Source: Psococerastis gibbosa (taxonomy: Eukaryota > Arthropoda > Insecta > Psocodea > Psocidae). Taken from it: 64,000 nucleotides of DNA. Made by a program: the position numbers and the translations under genes. The DNA is taken from assembly GCA_963971405.1 (NCBI GenBank), contig OZ020486.1:21599419-21663418 (forward strand), given 5' to 3'. Below are positions 21,712 to 34,200 of the stretch, in pieces; the first letter of the stretch is position 1; the number at the start of each line of letters is the position of its first letter. Under the pieces are notes generated by a model. It saw only the letters and a list, made by a program, of their open reading frames with translations, was not told the DNA's origin and searched no databases.

Positions 21712-22120
21712 GCTTTTGAATATTCTGTACAATGTACATATTATTTAAATTGTAAGTTGTAAGTACGTACTGCACATTAATGAACATTCAGATGTGCGGA
21801 TAATCCACATATTATGTACTAGACCAAGGCAGGCTAAACTATTGTATTACGAATGTTCACTTAAATGTCTTATATAAACTTTCTTCCTGAGTTAAAACGA
21901 ATGGAATAATGATAAAAACACTACTTTATATCTCTTTCTGGCAAACTCAGGTAGTTTCAATAATATTTTCCACATATTATAATACTTCGTCATAGTGAAA
22001 TAAATAAATAGCATAGGTACAACTTTGTCACGTACAGTAGTACTATAATTTTAGTAATACTTGACAAAATTGGGTATGGTATTTCCTTGTTTAACTAAAT
22101 CAGGCAGGCTATCTTGTTGC
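21712..22120 (+). other. TTC1 3' flank
   Basis: Likely 3'UTR and downstream region. An AATAAATAAATA cluster near 21999-22010 could supply the polyadenylation signal. No other gene. Confidence 0.4.
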
Positions 22121-22387
22121 CGATATCTGTGAAACGTAGGTGGATATCTGGCAACCTCGCAATGGGTAAACAGCCAAAGAAACATTTCCTCGTTGTAGGG
22201 TTCCAACATAAAAAGAAAATAGCTGTAAATGAAAAACAATATTGAACTATTCAACAGGCGCAGTAATTGTTTTTCATTTCCAGTCATGTTCTTTTTTATG
22301 TTGGAACCCTACAACGAGGAAACGTTTCTTTTGCTGTTTAACCCATCGCAAGGTTGCCAGATTTCCACCTACGTTTCACTGCCATCG
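22121..22387. mobile_element. Fold-back element, arms about 100 bp
   Basis: The left arm (22121 to about 22215: GATATCTGTGAAACGTAGGT ... GGTTCCAACATAAAAAG) is repeated inverted at about 22290-22387, with a ~70-bp spacer and roughly 90% matching. A long hairpin MITE or an inverted duplication. Open frames inside it are mirror artefacts. I could not define a target duplication. Confidence 0.75.
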
Positions 22388-22866
22388 AGAATATTTAGCT
22401 TATGGATTCCATTTTAGTATCGTTGATTGCAGCTTAAAGTAAAACTCTTGATTTGATTCCAGGAAAAAATACATAGTAGCTGGGCGACTTGGCCCGAATG
22501 CTGTCAGTCAAACAACTTACTTTGGTCGAAATGGCTAGTTTTTTAAGTATTGCTTTACACATCAGTAGGTACTAGAAAAATAATTGCTGCTGAACGACTA
22601 CGCTCGAATGTAGTTAGTCGAAAAGTTTACTTTGGCCGAAATGTGAAGGTTTAAGTAGGCTATTTCCTTTTCATCATTTAACTGACCCGTGATGTAAAAT
22701 GTATTTCTTGATGCAGATGACCACTGCGTCGTCCCCTCTAATACACTAATATAAACAAACTGTGTCACGATCTGTCATTTTAAGAATTATACGTACATTC
22801 AGAATACACTTTTAGACTTCTCTCTGCTTCCTTAATGCCGTTGTCAAATCAACGGAAAAAATTTAA

Positions 22867-22975
22867 ATGAAGAACCAGTAGAATCCGGGCTGATGGGCCG
22901 TGGTCGAAATGAAAGTTGGAAGTTCACTTTCATTTCGACCACGGCCCATCAGCCCGGATTCTACTGGTTCTTCAT
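22867..22975. mobile_element. Near-perfect inverted repeat, family D copy 1
   Basis: Arms of about 50 bp (ATGAAGAACCAGTAGAATCC ... and its complement) are separated by only about 9 bp. Beyond the right arm comes CGACTCCGGCCGTGACAGCC TTTGCAGTT. The same parts recur at 51389-51490 and 63264-63335, so this belongs to a dispersed family with conserved end and core. Confidence 0.85.
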
Positions 22976-23364
22976 TCGACTCCGGCCGTGACAGCCTTTG
23001 CAGTTAAATTGGAAAAAAAATTTGCAATTAAAAGAAATCAGGTAAATCAGGTATGAAAACAGCTATTGCATACTCCTTGTTACGTCCAGTAAATATATAT
23101 GTATAGTAAATATTTATTCAATGGTTACGTCAGGGGATTTGATGAACCTAATTTCATTGAATTATTGATATTTTTCTACCTTGGTTGGCCTAGGCCTAGC
23201 AAATTGGTTGTTCCCGGTGGATTGTGATAGATGTCCCGTGGACTATTTCGTGACCGACTAACATGTGACTATTGCGGCCGTTGCCTCATTAATTGATTAT
23301 TATGCCTGTGAACCATGAATTAGAAATTTTGCCCATTCTATTGCTGTGTAAATCAGTAGTCAGG

Positions 23365-23534
23365 GCATGTAGAGTACTAGTACGGACTCACTCGAAAGGT
23401 TGTTCCACAACATTATCTGGCCATGCTTCGGAGGGCATGTTAAGCAAGCGAGTTGAGTGTCAGAGATGGCTTTATAACCCCAACTCAGGTAGGTTGGCTT
23501 AGTAATAGAACAAGTCATTTATTTATTTATTTAG
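23365..23534 (+). repeat. tRNA-derived SINE family A, copy 1 (degraded)
   Basis: Matches the SINE copies at 34664, 39728 and 53310 along GCATGTAGAG...CGAAAGGTTGT, CTGGCCATGCTTC.GAGGGCATGT, GTTGAGTGT and TAGGTTGGCTTAGTAATAGAA, with a TTTATTTATTTA tail. Box B is partly lost in this copy. Confidence 0.75.
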
Positions 23535-25281
23535 TAATGTGCAACTAAGACCAGCTAATGCCGACATGTGGAAATGCTCTATGCTTCACCCTACGGACCG
23601 TTTACTCATCTAAAAAAATGATGCTCTCTCTTAATTGGGATACACAATAACTAAATTTTAAATTATATATTATACTGCATAAATTAATATCAACTTAAAG
23701 TTGCGGGAAACCCCGAAAATTCAGTTCATGCCATCTCTGTTATACTGTATGATTAGGTTCTGTAAAACAACCGTATTGTTAGGAGGAAATTACGAAGTAT
23801 TGTACTTATGGATGGTTACAATACGCTAAAATAGAATAATAGATTACTATGTTTTGGTGGAAGTCACATGTTTATAGCTTCCGTCCTACATACCGTTCGG
23901 CAAAACTCTGTCCTTTGGCAATTATGAAAATGATACAAAATGGCGATTCAAACAGTATAATAGTAAAAAAAAATCAATAATGCACGGTTAAATAAAACTT
24001 AAAATGATAACGTCATTACCTACAACCAATTATGTATAAATGAAGTATTGTTTAATCTAATTTAAAAATAAAGTAATAATATCATTAAAATGAAGATTCC
24101 TATACTAATTTCTTGAGACCATTTATTTTGAAATTTTCTAAATAGTGAGCCCCGTAATCGCTGTGCCCCATGTCACGACAGGTGGAATAAAATGCGGTAA
24201 ACACTAAAGAGAAGCAACTAAAATAAAGCACCGTCAATGGATGCTTTGGGTCTTGGCTCTTAATAAAAAAATTCAATTTATAATTATTTAAAAAAAACAA
24301 TTTAGCATAATGGTATGTGAATATGTATTCAGTGCTTAATTTTGGGTCAATATCGTACCCGAACCGAGAGGCGGACAAAGTAACCCTATTGACTGATTTT
24401 TTTTTTTTTTTTTCTTTCATTTGGGCCAGTTTTAGGCATTATTCACGCTGAAAAAGGAAGTTAAGGCACAGATAAAAATATCTTAATGCATTATCACAGA
24501 TATTCGAACGACAAACTACAAAAGCTAACTAACTAATAACTAATCTCGATATTTGGATATGTAAATAACAGGCAATGACTAAATGAATTTATGTTAAAGA
24601 TCCATAATATTGCAATTCAAGAGTCCCTTTCCCAATATATGTAAATGCTTCAAAATAAGAGAGATAATTTTTTTTGCGCACTTAGTCGACGACACACATT
24701 TCATGATTGATTTTGAATTTTTTAGATTATTAGAAGTTGAGTTCGGCTTAATTAAAGGTACTCTCATAGCAAAGTGGGAAAAAGGAAAATAGAAATAAAA
24801 AATAAATGAACAAAATTGCCATTGTACGATATTTTATATATATTTTTCTTACTTTGTCTTTCGAGTTATATTCTTTACTTTACCCAAAGGCAACCCGTTC
24901 AATAATAATAACACCCACAGGCAATTAAGTACCCCTATTAGAATAAATTTTGAACCTGTTACACAATACGGTTTCACTAATATTTGCTCAGGAAAACTGC
25001 CAACAATAATTATAAAAATGCATAAACTGCACGCCCCCGTTAAGAATTAATTTCTGATAGACTTCCTCAACTCGTTCCAGGGCTATTCGCAGATGTGGGC
25101 TAATATCAAATATTGTTTAATTCCCAAATATTTGAGAAAACAGACTAGTGCCGTCAGACCCAGCATCAAAATTTAAAATTATTGATTCCGTGGCTCACAG
25201 GGAAAAGGATTACCAAAGTATTGGCCTTTAAAATTAAACGATATCAGTCTTAACGAAATTATAACAATTAATAAACGGATG
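23535..25281. other. Intergenic DNA downstream of TTC1 and the TBC gene
   Basis: Tail-to-tail intergenic stretch. No supported gene. Holds a T(18) run near 24397-24414 and AT-rich DNA. Poly-A signals for the TBC gene (minus strand) probably lie just below 25282. Confidence 0.45.
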
Positions 25282-28200
25282 TCACCGCGGTGTGCAACGG
25301 GTAATATTTGCCGCTAGAACCTGGGAAAATTTCAATTTTCCCACTGCCATTTTTATCGACTCTATGGAACGGAATAGCAGATCTGCCGAAAGGTTTTCTG
25401 GCAATCTAGTTAGGAATTGCGCTCCATGTACGAAGTCGAGCTGAAGTAACTGGTCTTTGTACAGATGGAGAATACCTGGAATGATACACTAAATCAATAA
25501 ACAAAACTACCATAAATTAGTCTAACTTGGGCTACTTTTTAAATTTTTACAATCAAAACCTATGTTACAGGAAAAAATAACAATTTTTATTTCTTTGACA
25601 AATTTAATTGCCTACTTTAAAACTGCATGTGGCGTTTTAAGAAAACCGGACACCACCACTAGCCATTCCTTGCACAAAGTCAAATGTCTCAGGTCTCATA
25701 ATTTTGGAATTAGTAGAAAGAAGATCTATCTTTTGATATACGTGATGGTCAAGATTCATTTTTTTCTAAATATCTCCGAAATGGTCAGACATGGAAAAAA
25801 AGTTCAGGAGTATGCTTTTGGGGCAATTCGAAGAGGCGTATTGCCGTTTAAAGATATCCGACATAGCTCCGGTCCAAAATTAGATATTTATATTAACTCA
25901 TATTTATCAAAAGTGCCTAATGTTTTTTTATTGATATACATATAGGCTAATTTCTGCTATAAAATTCCTTACAAAATTTTCCCAACATGCAGAGTTTACG
26001 AGATCTTTAATGTTAAAAAGAAGAGCCCGAATTACTCGTCACTCCTGGTAAAGCTGAATTGGTCAGGTGGTAAACTGGATAAAGCAAATACACTATAGCT
26101 AGCTTGTTTCCAAAACAAAGCACTTACGACTTTTACGGTACCGATATGCGCCATTCTCTACACATATTTCGTGAAACCAGGGGCGCCAATTGATGGGGGC
26201 AGGAGGAGGAGGGTCTTTGCTCCCCTCCCCTGGAGTCTTAGCTCTTGCAAGAGTAAGTGCGAATTCAGCAAATATAAGAAAGAAAGAAGAAAGAAAGAAA
26301 ATTGTCTTTATTTTCCATATGGGCGAATTTTGAGCCTTTCGGTCCACTCTTACAATTAACCCATATAATGAAAACTTTAAATGGAGCTTCTAGAGGCCAA
26401 GTGGCGCAAGTGACAAAAGGTTTAAGTTTGAAACTCAATTGAAAATGTACAGGTATACCCATTTTCCATGTAAATTATAATGACTGATAAAGATGTACTA
26501 AGATAAATTATAGCAACAGTTACTGAATAGTGCACTTAACTCCAAATCGCAAAAAATGGTACTTGTACCACTTAGGCACTTCAAATATAAAGATAAAATA
26601 AATTATGAATATAAAAAATCCCCCTGTCGAGACACCACCCCTTAGGGGTAATGGCAATATGACTTAGTCTATTCAACATGAATTTATTTAAACAATCGCT
26701 ATGGTAAACAGCATTGAATACAGTTTGTTTTCTTCATAAGGCGTCTTTTGGATTTTTGTTGGAACCCCCAACAGAACCCTGAATTGGCGCCCCATATTTT
26801 AGAACAGTGCAGTTCTACCCCTCCTAGAATCGACGCCATTCTGCTGTCCAGTTCAACCCTGGAGAAAGCAGTTTATAACTTTCTTAGATCTAGCTAATAT
26901 TCAAGTAAGTACCTAGAGCAGCTCTGAACATAAACTCTTCGCCATCTCGTAAGAAGCCGTCCCACACTCGACAAGAGACGTCCAGATTCATAGCCTTGAC
27001 GAATAGTGTATACACCCAGTCTAAAACGTACAAGTCAGGAGACAGTCCAGCTTTAGTGAAGTGTTCTTGCAATTTTGGGAGATTTTCTTTTAGGAGCTCG
27101 TTATAGGTGTCGTAATAAGCTTGCATCTAAAACAATTACAAAAAGTCAAAGTATACCTTATTTTCCTAGAAGAGAGGATGGAAGGTGGGTGGGTATCCAA
27201 AACTTACACAACCCAATTAAATAAATAAACAAGCCTGGCGCCTACCTTTGTAACACAGCTCGCCGCTCACTCGCTGTTTTGGGCGCAAAAAAAAAAAAAC
27301 AATTTTGCCCGACCAGGACTGGAACCAGTTCACCCGGATGGTAAACAATCGTACAGCCACTGGACTAATAGGGTCAGCCGAGCTAGTTGAGATGCTACAA
27401 GCCTTCATGCCCTGGTTACCGGGGACACATTGATTTCGTGAAAATATATATCTAGAAATACTTATGTATGTTTCACGATACCCAGTTAAAAATTTCAATT
27501 AGCATTAAGTAAAATCGTCAGGACATAAAATCAACTAAGCATGGCGTGGTATAGCATTGAAAGCTATCCCCACTATAGTCTTGCAGATTTTGCAATGAAG
27601 GTGCGGAGGACGATGCGATGCAATCGCACGAAGACGAGCAGCATGCTAGGAAAGCTTGCAGTTACATGTAAAAGACCTGCCACTTCTGAATCCCCTCAAG
27701 ATCCTGGCTCTCGTGAGAGAGATAGGCCTCGAGAAAGTGATGTAGAAGTGATGTAGATACTTTGTTGTAGGGGGCACAATAGGCCAATAGGCTTAAGTGC
27801 ACACAGGTAACACCTGTACCCCAATTTATAAAAAAAAAAAAAAAATCCCCACTAGTTAAGTCTCTAAGCGATTTCAAATTACATATTTGTTGATATGCTA
27901 TCATAATTATAAAGGTCTTGAAGTGAAAATCCCGAATACAGAGTCCATATTTCCGACTGAAGCCGCTCCCCAAAATTATGAACAACCCCAGGGGGCACAG
28001 AGCAAATTAACCTGATTTGTATTCAAAAGGTTAAAAGAATAACTGACTTACCATTGGCTGACAAAGTGTGAAAAAAGAGTGGAGACAAGGGCGATTCAAG
28101 AGGTTTGCAAAGCAGACAAATGCATCTGGAGCATCTAAATTAAGGATTAACACAGCAGCAATAAAAGACATCCCTTGAACATAACCCACGTCAGGGCGGT

Positions 28201-31200
28201 AGCAGACATAAGCGCCGAGCAGAGAATGCAGAATCTCATAGTAAGGTCCACCCTGTAACATTTTTTGGGTCAGATCTTGTCAACACCTTTTTTTTTTTAA
28301 AAAAAAATTACGCCAGAGCATTAGGCTTCCGTCATCAGCTTCATGCAGCCCAATACAATCTGAGCCTCTGCTATAGACGAGGGCTGGGCACGTCTTAAGG
28401 CGTTTTCTGTCCATTTCTTCGGTGTCGCGCAGAGGGCAGAAAGGTTCCGCTGCTACACCTACACGGTGAAGATGTTTTTTAAGGTAGTTATGACCCTTAG
28501 TTAACCTAATTCCGCCACTGAATGCTATCTGGGTAGGTTCTATGGCGGCCTGTCAACTCGCATCGATTTCGTTCACTCCGAATGAAAAAAGAATTAATTT
28601 GTAGCTATATTTCTAAAACGTTGAGTACCGTATCAAGAAATGTTAATCAAATTCAAGTATAATGGCACCACAGGCCACCGACTGGAAACTCTTCAAAGTA
28701 AAATGAGAAAATTTTAACACAAATATTTTCTGTAATGTAAATCGGCAAAATGCTTTGTTTACTTTAAAAATATTATTGCCTCCATATATCAAAATTTATT
28801 AACAGTTGCAATCAATGAAGTGAAAGAAGTTGAGCAAGTTACCATTAAGTACTTGATCATGCGAACGTCTGTACAATACCTTCTGCACTAACCTTTTGGA
28901 AGATACAGAGTTGCGGAAAAGTCCTTGCAATGTCTAATTGTATTAATTCCATACTGGATTCCTTGTCTGTACAATCTTCACTGTCAACATCGTCATTAAC
29001 AGAGCAGTTCTTGAGTCGCTCTTGCGCTCTGCAAATGTGCAAACAATAACATATTATTATGGTAAGTGTTTATTTAGACTATTATTGATATATTGATTGA
29101 TATTGCTACATTTGACTTCTTAAAATTTAACTAATTTGGGTATTTATTTAACAAAAGGTTAGTTCGACTTTAATTGCCTGTTGTGTTAGTAGTCATTAGA
29201 AGCAGGGGCCTCACAGTCATCGAACGATTAGGGTGGAGCCCGTTCTCAGGAGTTTCAAGTAGAGGATTCTAAATGAATACTGTTCACATAAGCCGGCCCA
29301 TCATGACATTAGACACGATATCGTATTGGCTACTCATAGGTACCCTATTATTATGTCTAGCCTTTGTATGGGTTTTTGTAAGAAAAGGTCTTAGCCTTAA
29401 TTTTTAGGGAGATTTTAAAGTTAGTGGACTTTACTACATTACTTACACAGAAAATTTATTCACTTCCTTAGCATTGTCACTTGTGAGGGTTATAAATTGG
29501 AATACCCATCTCTTTAGAGGCCAATTGCCTATTTGGGGAAAATTCTATTTGTATTACCGTTTTCAGACAGCGCCGTTATCTATTGGAAACGCCTTCTAAT
29601 TATATTTTTCTTATTCTTACCTCGTGGCGCAGATATTATATAGTTGATGAGTGATATTCAATTCATTTCCAATAGCCAACCGCCAGACTTTTCCTCTTAC
29701 GCATGGTGGCAAACCCGCCCACCAAAGGTCTCTTGTTCTTTTTTGATTACGCATTTCATCCCATCGCTGCAGAATTTCGCAATTCCAGATTCTCACTGCA
29801 TTAGCTAGTTGCTCTTCCAGCTTTAATTGTTGTTGAAGCGACTTCTTCTTTAGTTTTGAGTCTTTAGCATCTGTGAATGAGAAGTGGGACAAATAATTAT
29901 TTATAAACACGTCACTTGCACCAATACTTCGAATAAAATAATGAACGTTGACGACGGGCAAAAACAAGTAGTAAATTTTCCGACGTGCTAAATAAAAAAA
30001 AACAAAATATGAATTTAGCTTGTTCACCGGATAATTATTTCTTCCAAAATTGTTGGCAATAAAAACAAAATCGTCCGTGAGAGTGCTTCTAAACAAATAC
30101 CATGAAAACGCTAAGGAACGGGATCACCCTAGAAATAGAACCTGTATGACAGAACCTGCACGTTCTTTCATATTTATCTATTAGTATAGGTGCTGTAATA
30201 GTTCCACAGACCCTGGTACCTATATAATTGTACTAGGGTAAAAACCTTTCTAGGTTCCTAGGCCCTCAAAACGTGTAAATCTGTTGAAATTTCGGAATTG
30301 AAAATTTTATCCATCCCAAAGCTATCCTTAGGTCCGTATTACACTGTAAAACATTTTATAAAATATATTTTATAAAAGTTATTTGACAAAGATCCTTGAT
30401 AGTGTAATAGGCCATATTTTATAAAACATCTTTTTTTTTATAAATTTCTTTTATAAAATGTAATAGGTTGGCATTACATTTTATAAAAGAATTTGAAGAA
30501 GTTTCCAAAATGACGAAGTTCAGTTGGACTGTTGAAACAATTTTTAATAGAAGACCCATTCTTCAAATATTTTATGAAATATGTTATAAAATATGTTTTA
30601 TAAAATGTTTTACAGTGTAATACGGGCCTTATACTAACATATTATAAATAGGAAAGCAATAATCTGACCTTTTCGTTTAGCAGCCTCAACAATATCATGG
30701 TATTCTTGCCGGTGTTTATCACGTTCATCATCGCACTTGGCTGGCAAACTGGCTGGACGATCATTTAAGATTAAGGCCGAGCTACTTGCTACAACACTAC
30801 CATACCGCTGGACATTGTTGCCGCCTTCGTTGATACTCAATGAGCTCTGAAACAAAAAAAGGTCATAGGTACTTTAGACAATAAAGAGGAATGTTGAAAG
30901 GAAACATTATTTGATGGCTATATACAACAGCATACTAATCAATATCGATGTAGTTGATGCTTTTTCAGCATTGCTTCTATCTATCGGATTTACGGCCCAA
31001 GAACCTCATCACCAGATATACTTACTTCATACGAGTAAATCAGTCGAGAAGCAAATTGTTATAAAACAACCCCTTCATTTCTATATTACCAGCATATGAT
31101 TTACATCTTCAACTAAAAATTTTCTTCGGCAAATGAGTTATTGTGTCTCGCAAGCCTTTCCATGACAAAATATCTAATTTAATTCACTCGCGGACCAGAA

Positions 31201-34200
31201 GCCACCCGTGCCTTCTGCCAATACTCTTCGAATTGGTAACAAGGAACAACTTTGAAATAAAAAATAGCGTGTAAATTATTCAAGCCGACTATACGAGAGC
31301 ATTGTTCCAAAAAAACTTATTACGCCCACCGCTACTGTCCTGAAAAAAGTCACCACAGTCGCGATTCTAATAGTGATAGAAATTGTCTCATAAGCGAAAT
31401 AGCAAAGCAATGGAAGTCTTTAACGGAAATGTCATAGTATTTCAATAATCGCCGGCGAACTTGGTAGAAATTTGCTAGTAAAGTTTTTTATGCTTTGTGA
31501 CAACAATGTGCCTTATCTATGGAACTAGAGACTTCGGGTCTTCGGCTTCAGTTTCTAATTTAAAATTGTTGAGAAGATAAAACGCAGCTGATCCACAATA
31601 AAATATATTAACAGTGACCGGTTTCGGTAAGATACCATCATCAGACATCATCAGTATCTTACCGAAACCGGTCACTGTTAATATATTTTATTGTGGATCA
31701 GCTACGTTTTATCTTTTCAACAATTTTAAGTATGATGAAGTACTATGAAGTCAAATGGAGAATCTCACTATGATTCAGTTTCTAAGCTCAAAACTACACC
31801 CATCAACCGACCAGAACAATCTTATGGTTCACTGAATTTCCTTTTCGATAATATATTATAACTACACATACCTTTCCATTGGTTCAACTGTAAAGAGGAA
31901 AACGACAAATTTGCTGTCCAGCGTCAATATTCGATTTTTGACAAAGTCCATTGGAACATTACGTCATGCCCGTTAACGGGTTCCATTGCTTCGGTATTTC
32001 GGCTACGGGATAATTTCTATCTCCATTAGGCACGAGACTGAGATTCCTTTTTATAGTTCGTGGTCAAAATGTTTTTGGATTTTGCTCTTTTCCCCCGGTT
32101 TATCTAACATTTTTGGAACAATATGCTCTCATCTCACATTGTCGGCTTTAACAATTCACACGCTATTTTCCGTTTCGAAGTTATCACCTGCCCCAATTCG
32201 AATGGTAAAACCGCGAGGGTTGGCTTCTGAGTGCACCAATTCCTAAATCCCTTACTTAGTCCACGAAAAAAATTACTATTTCCTCTTCCACTAGCCTGAC
32301 CTTGAAGTTAATACTGTGGAAGGCACGATGAAAATAATTAAATTAAATAATAAGCGTGCAAAAATTTTACGTTTGAAGAATTGAAACTTTTGTGACTGCA
32401 CCAAATCCAATGTCCCTGTGTTATGTAAATGATCTCACCAAATCGGAACCCATATTTATTCAAAACTACTTTAATCTTCAAGATAAATCGTCTAAAAGGC
32501 ATACCCCTCTCAACGAAGATTCGGACGAATGAGCAGTCAAAGGTTCAGCCGTAGTCAGGTTCAAAGCTTTGCCGAGAAATCTCCAAGTGCCACTAGGACC
32601 AGGTTCATTGTTATTACTATTGTTTGAATCTACGCTGTTAGTTGCCTTCCAAGTAAAAACATTCCTGAAAACATACGCAGCAATTAATTCTATCGCAATG
32701 TGTCATTACTTAGGCCCGGTCCGGTCTCACTACTACAGTAAGTAAGGAAAATTTGACGGCACTGCCATCTTCTTATGAATTGCGGTGCCATGCAGTACTC
32801 CTTGAAGAGACGTTTCAAACGGTGATGGGATATCAGCAAGATATCATATCCCCATAGAACAACATAAATACTGGTTTTATAGGCCTAGGTGTAAATTTTG
32901 CATACAGTGTTTTATTTGGCTTATTTAGGCTCTAGTCCCTGGCGTTAAAGAAACAAGTAATAAGAAAGACCTTGCAATGACAATAAGTTCATATCTAACT
33001 AAGAGAAACGCAATATTATAATTTGTTTACAGTACAAAAATAGAGCTTTGCATAGTAGCTGCCGACAGTCTTGTGAAATGATGTGCTGACAAGTTTGATG
33101 TTGATTGTTTTTTTATTTTTATTGATTGTTGATGCATATTTAGGCCTACAGAGTGCAGAGTACCTATGAACACTGTCAGAAAATAGTGCAATATTGAAAA
33201 TATTATCTTTTATTAGGCGGGGTTTCCACATACGTCAATGGTCAATGGTAAATGTGGTATTGACTTTTTAGCAGACATTAAAGACATACTAGAAATGTCT
33301 GCTACCACGTCAAAACCATATTTACCATTGACCATTTACCCCGACTTAGGAAATCGTAATATACACCCATAACTTTCTATCTCTGTCGATAGGCAAAGAT
33401 TGAAAAGTTATGTAATCGCCAAATGATGATTTCATGTCTTAAAAGTGAGCTGTGTAGGTGGAAGAACAGGAAGCCACATTATAATAAGGCAGGAAATACG
33501 CTGCGCAGACTGCCTAAACTATCACAATGAATGCATAAAGTGTGACGTTTGTTTCAAACTAATAGCTGATCAGAGTTTAGAAGTCAAAGAATTCAATTCA
33601 ATTATTGCTTTCCTATTTATACGTAGTAGGCCTATAAGGAAAGCTTAGTGATGGTCCAAATTGTCTATTCCGAGTTTTCAACGGACTTACACGTTTTGAG
33701 GTCCCAGGAACCAAAAAAAGTGGTTTTTACGAAATGTCTGTCTGTCGCTCTGTCTGTCTGTCTGTCTGTGCGTCGATTTTGATGAAATTTTGCATGTAGG
33801 TTTAAAAAATCATACCTCGGGACCATTTTTTTATTTGGGGCTAACTCAATTTGGGGGGGTTTTATTCTCAAAAAACGGCTCCAACGATTTCTTTTAAATT
33901 CACATATATTTTAGTTGTTATTAATGTTGATAAAATGCGGGGGGTCGCTTGCCCCTTGATAGTTTGCTTCTGGGGGTAAAAAAATAAAAATAACTAAATT
34001 TTCATGAAAAATTACTAAAAAATAATTTTTCTGTGAAACCTTTCTATCGATGATTTCTACTTTCAGGTATGTTTTAGGTGTTAAATTGAGTAACGAAACC
34101 GGACAAAAAACTATTTGGTTTTGTGCAAAAAAAAAAAAAATCACGCTCAAATGCATTGCGTACCCTGCCATTATTGCTGTGTGGTAATGTAATGTAATGT

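Noticed and set aside
25562-25945. 127-codon plus-strand frame in the last TBC intron
   Set aside because: AT-rich composition, no domain, antisense to a well-defined gene.
33739-33767. (TCTG)n tract as a separate feature of interest
   Set aside because: An ordinary microsatellite within repeat family E.
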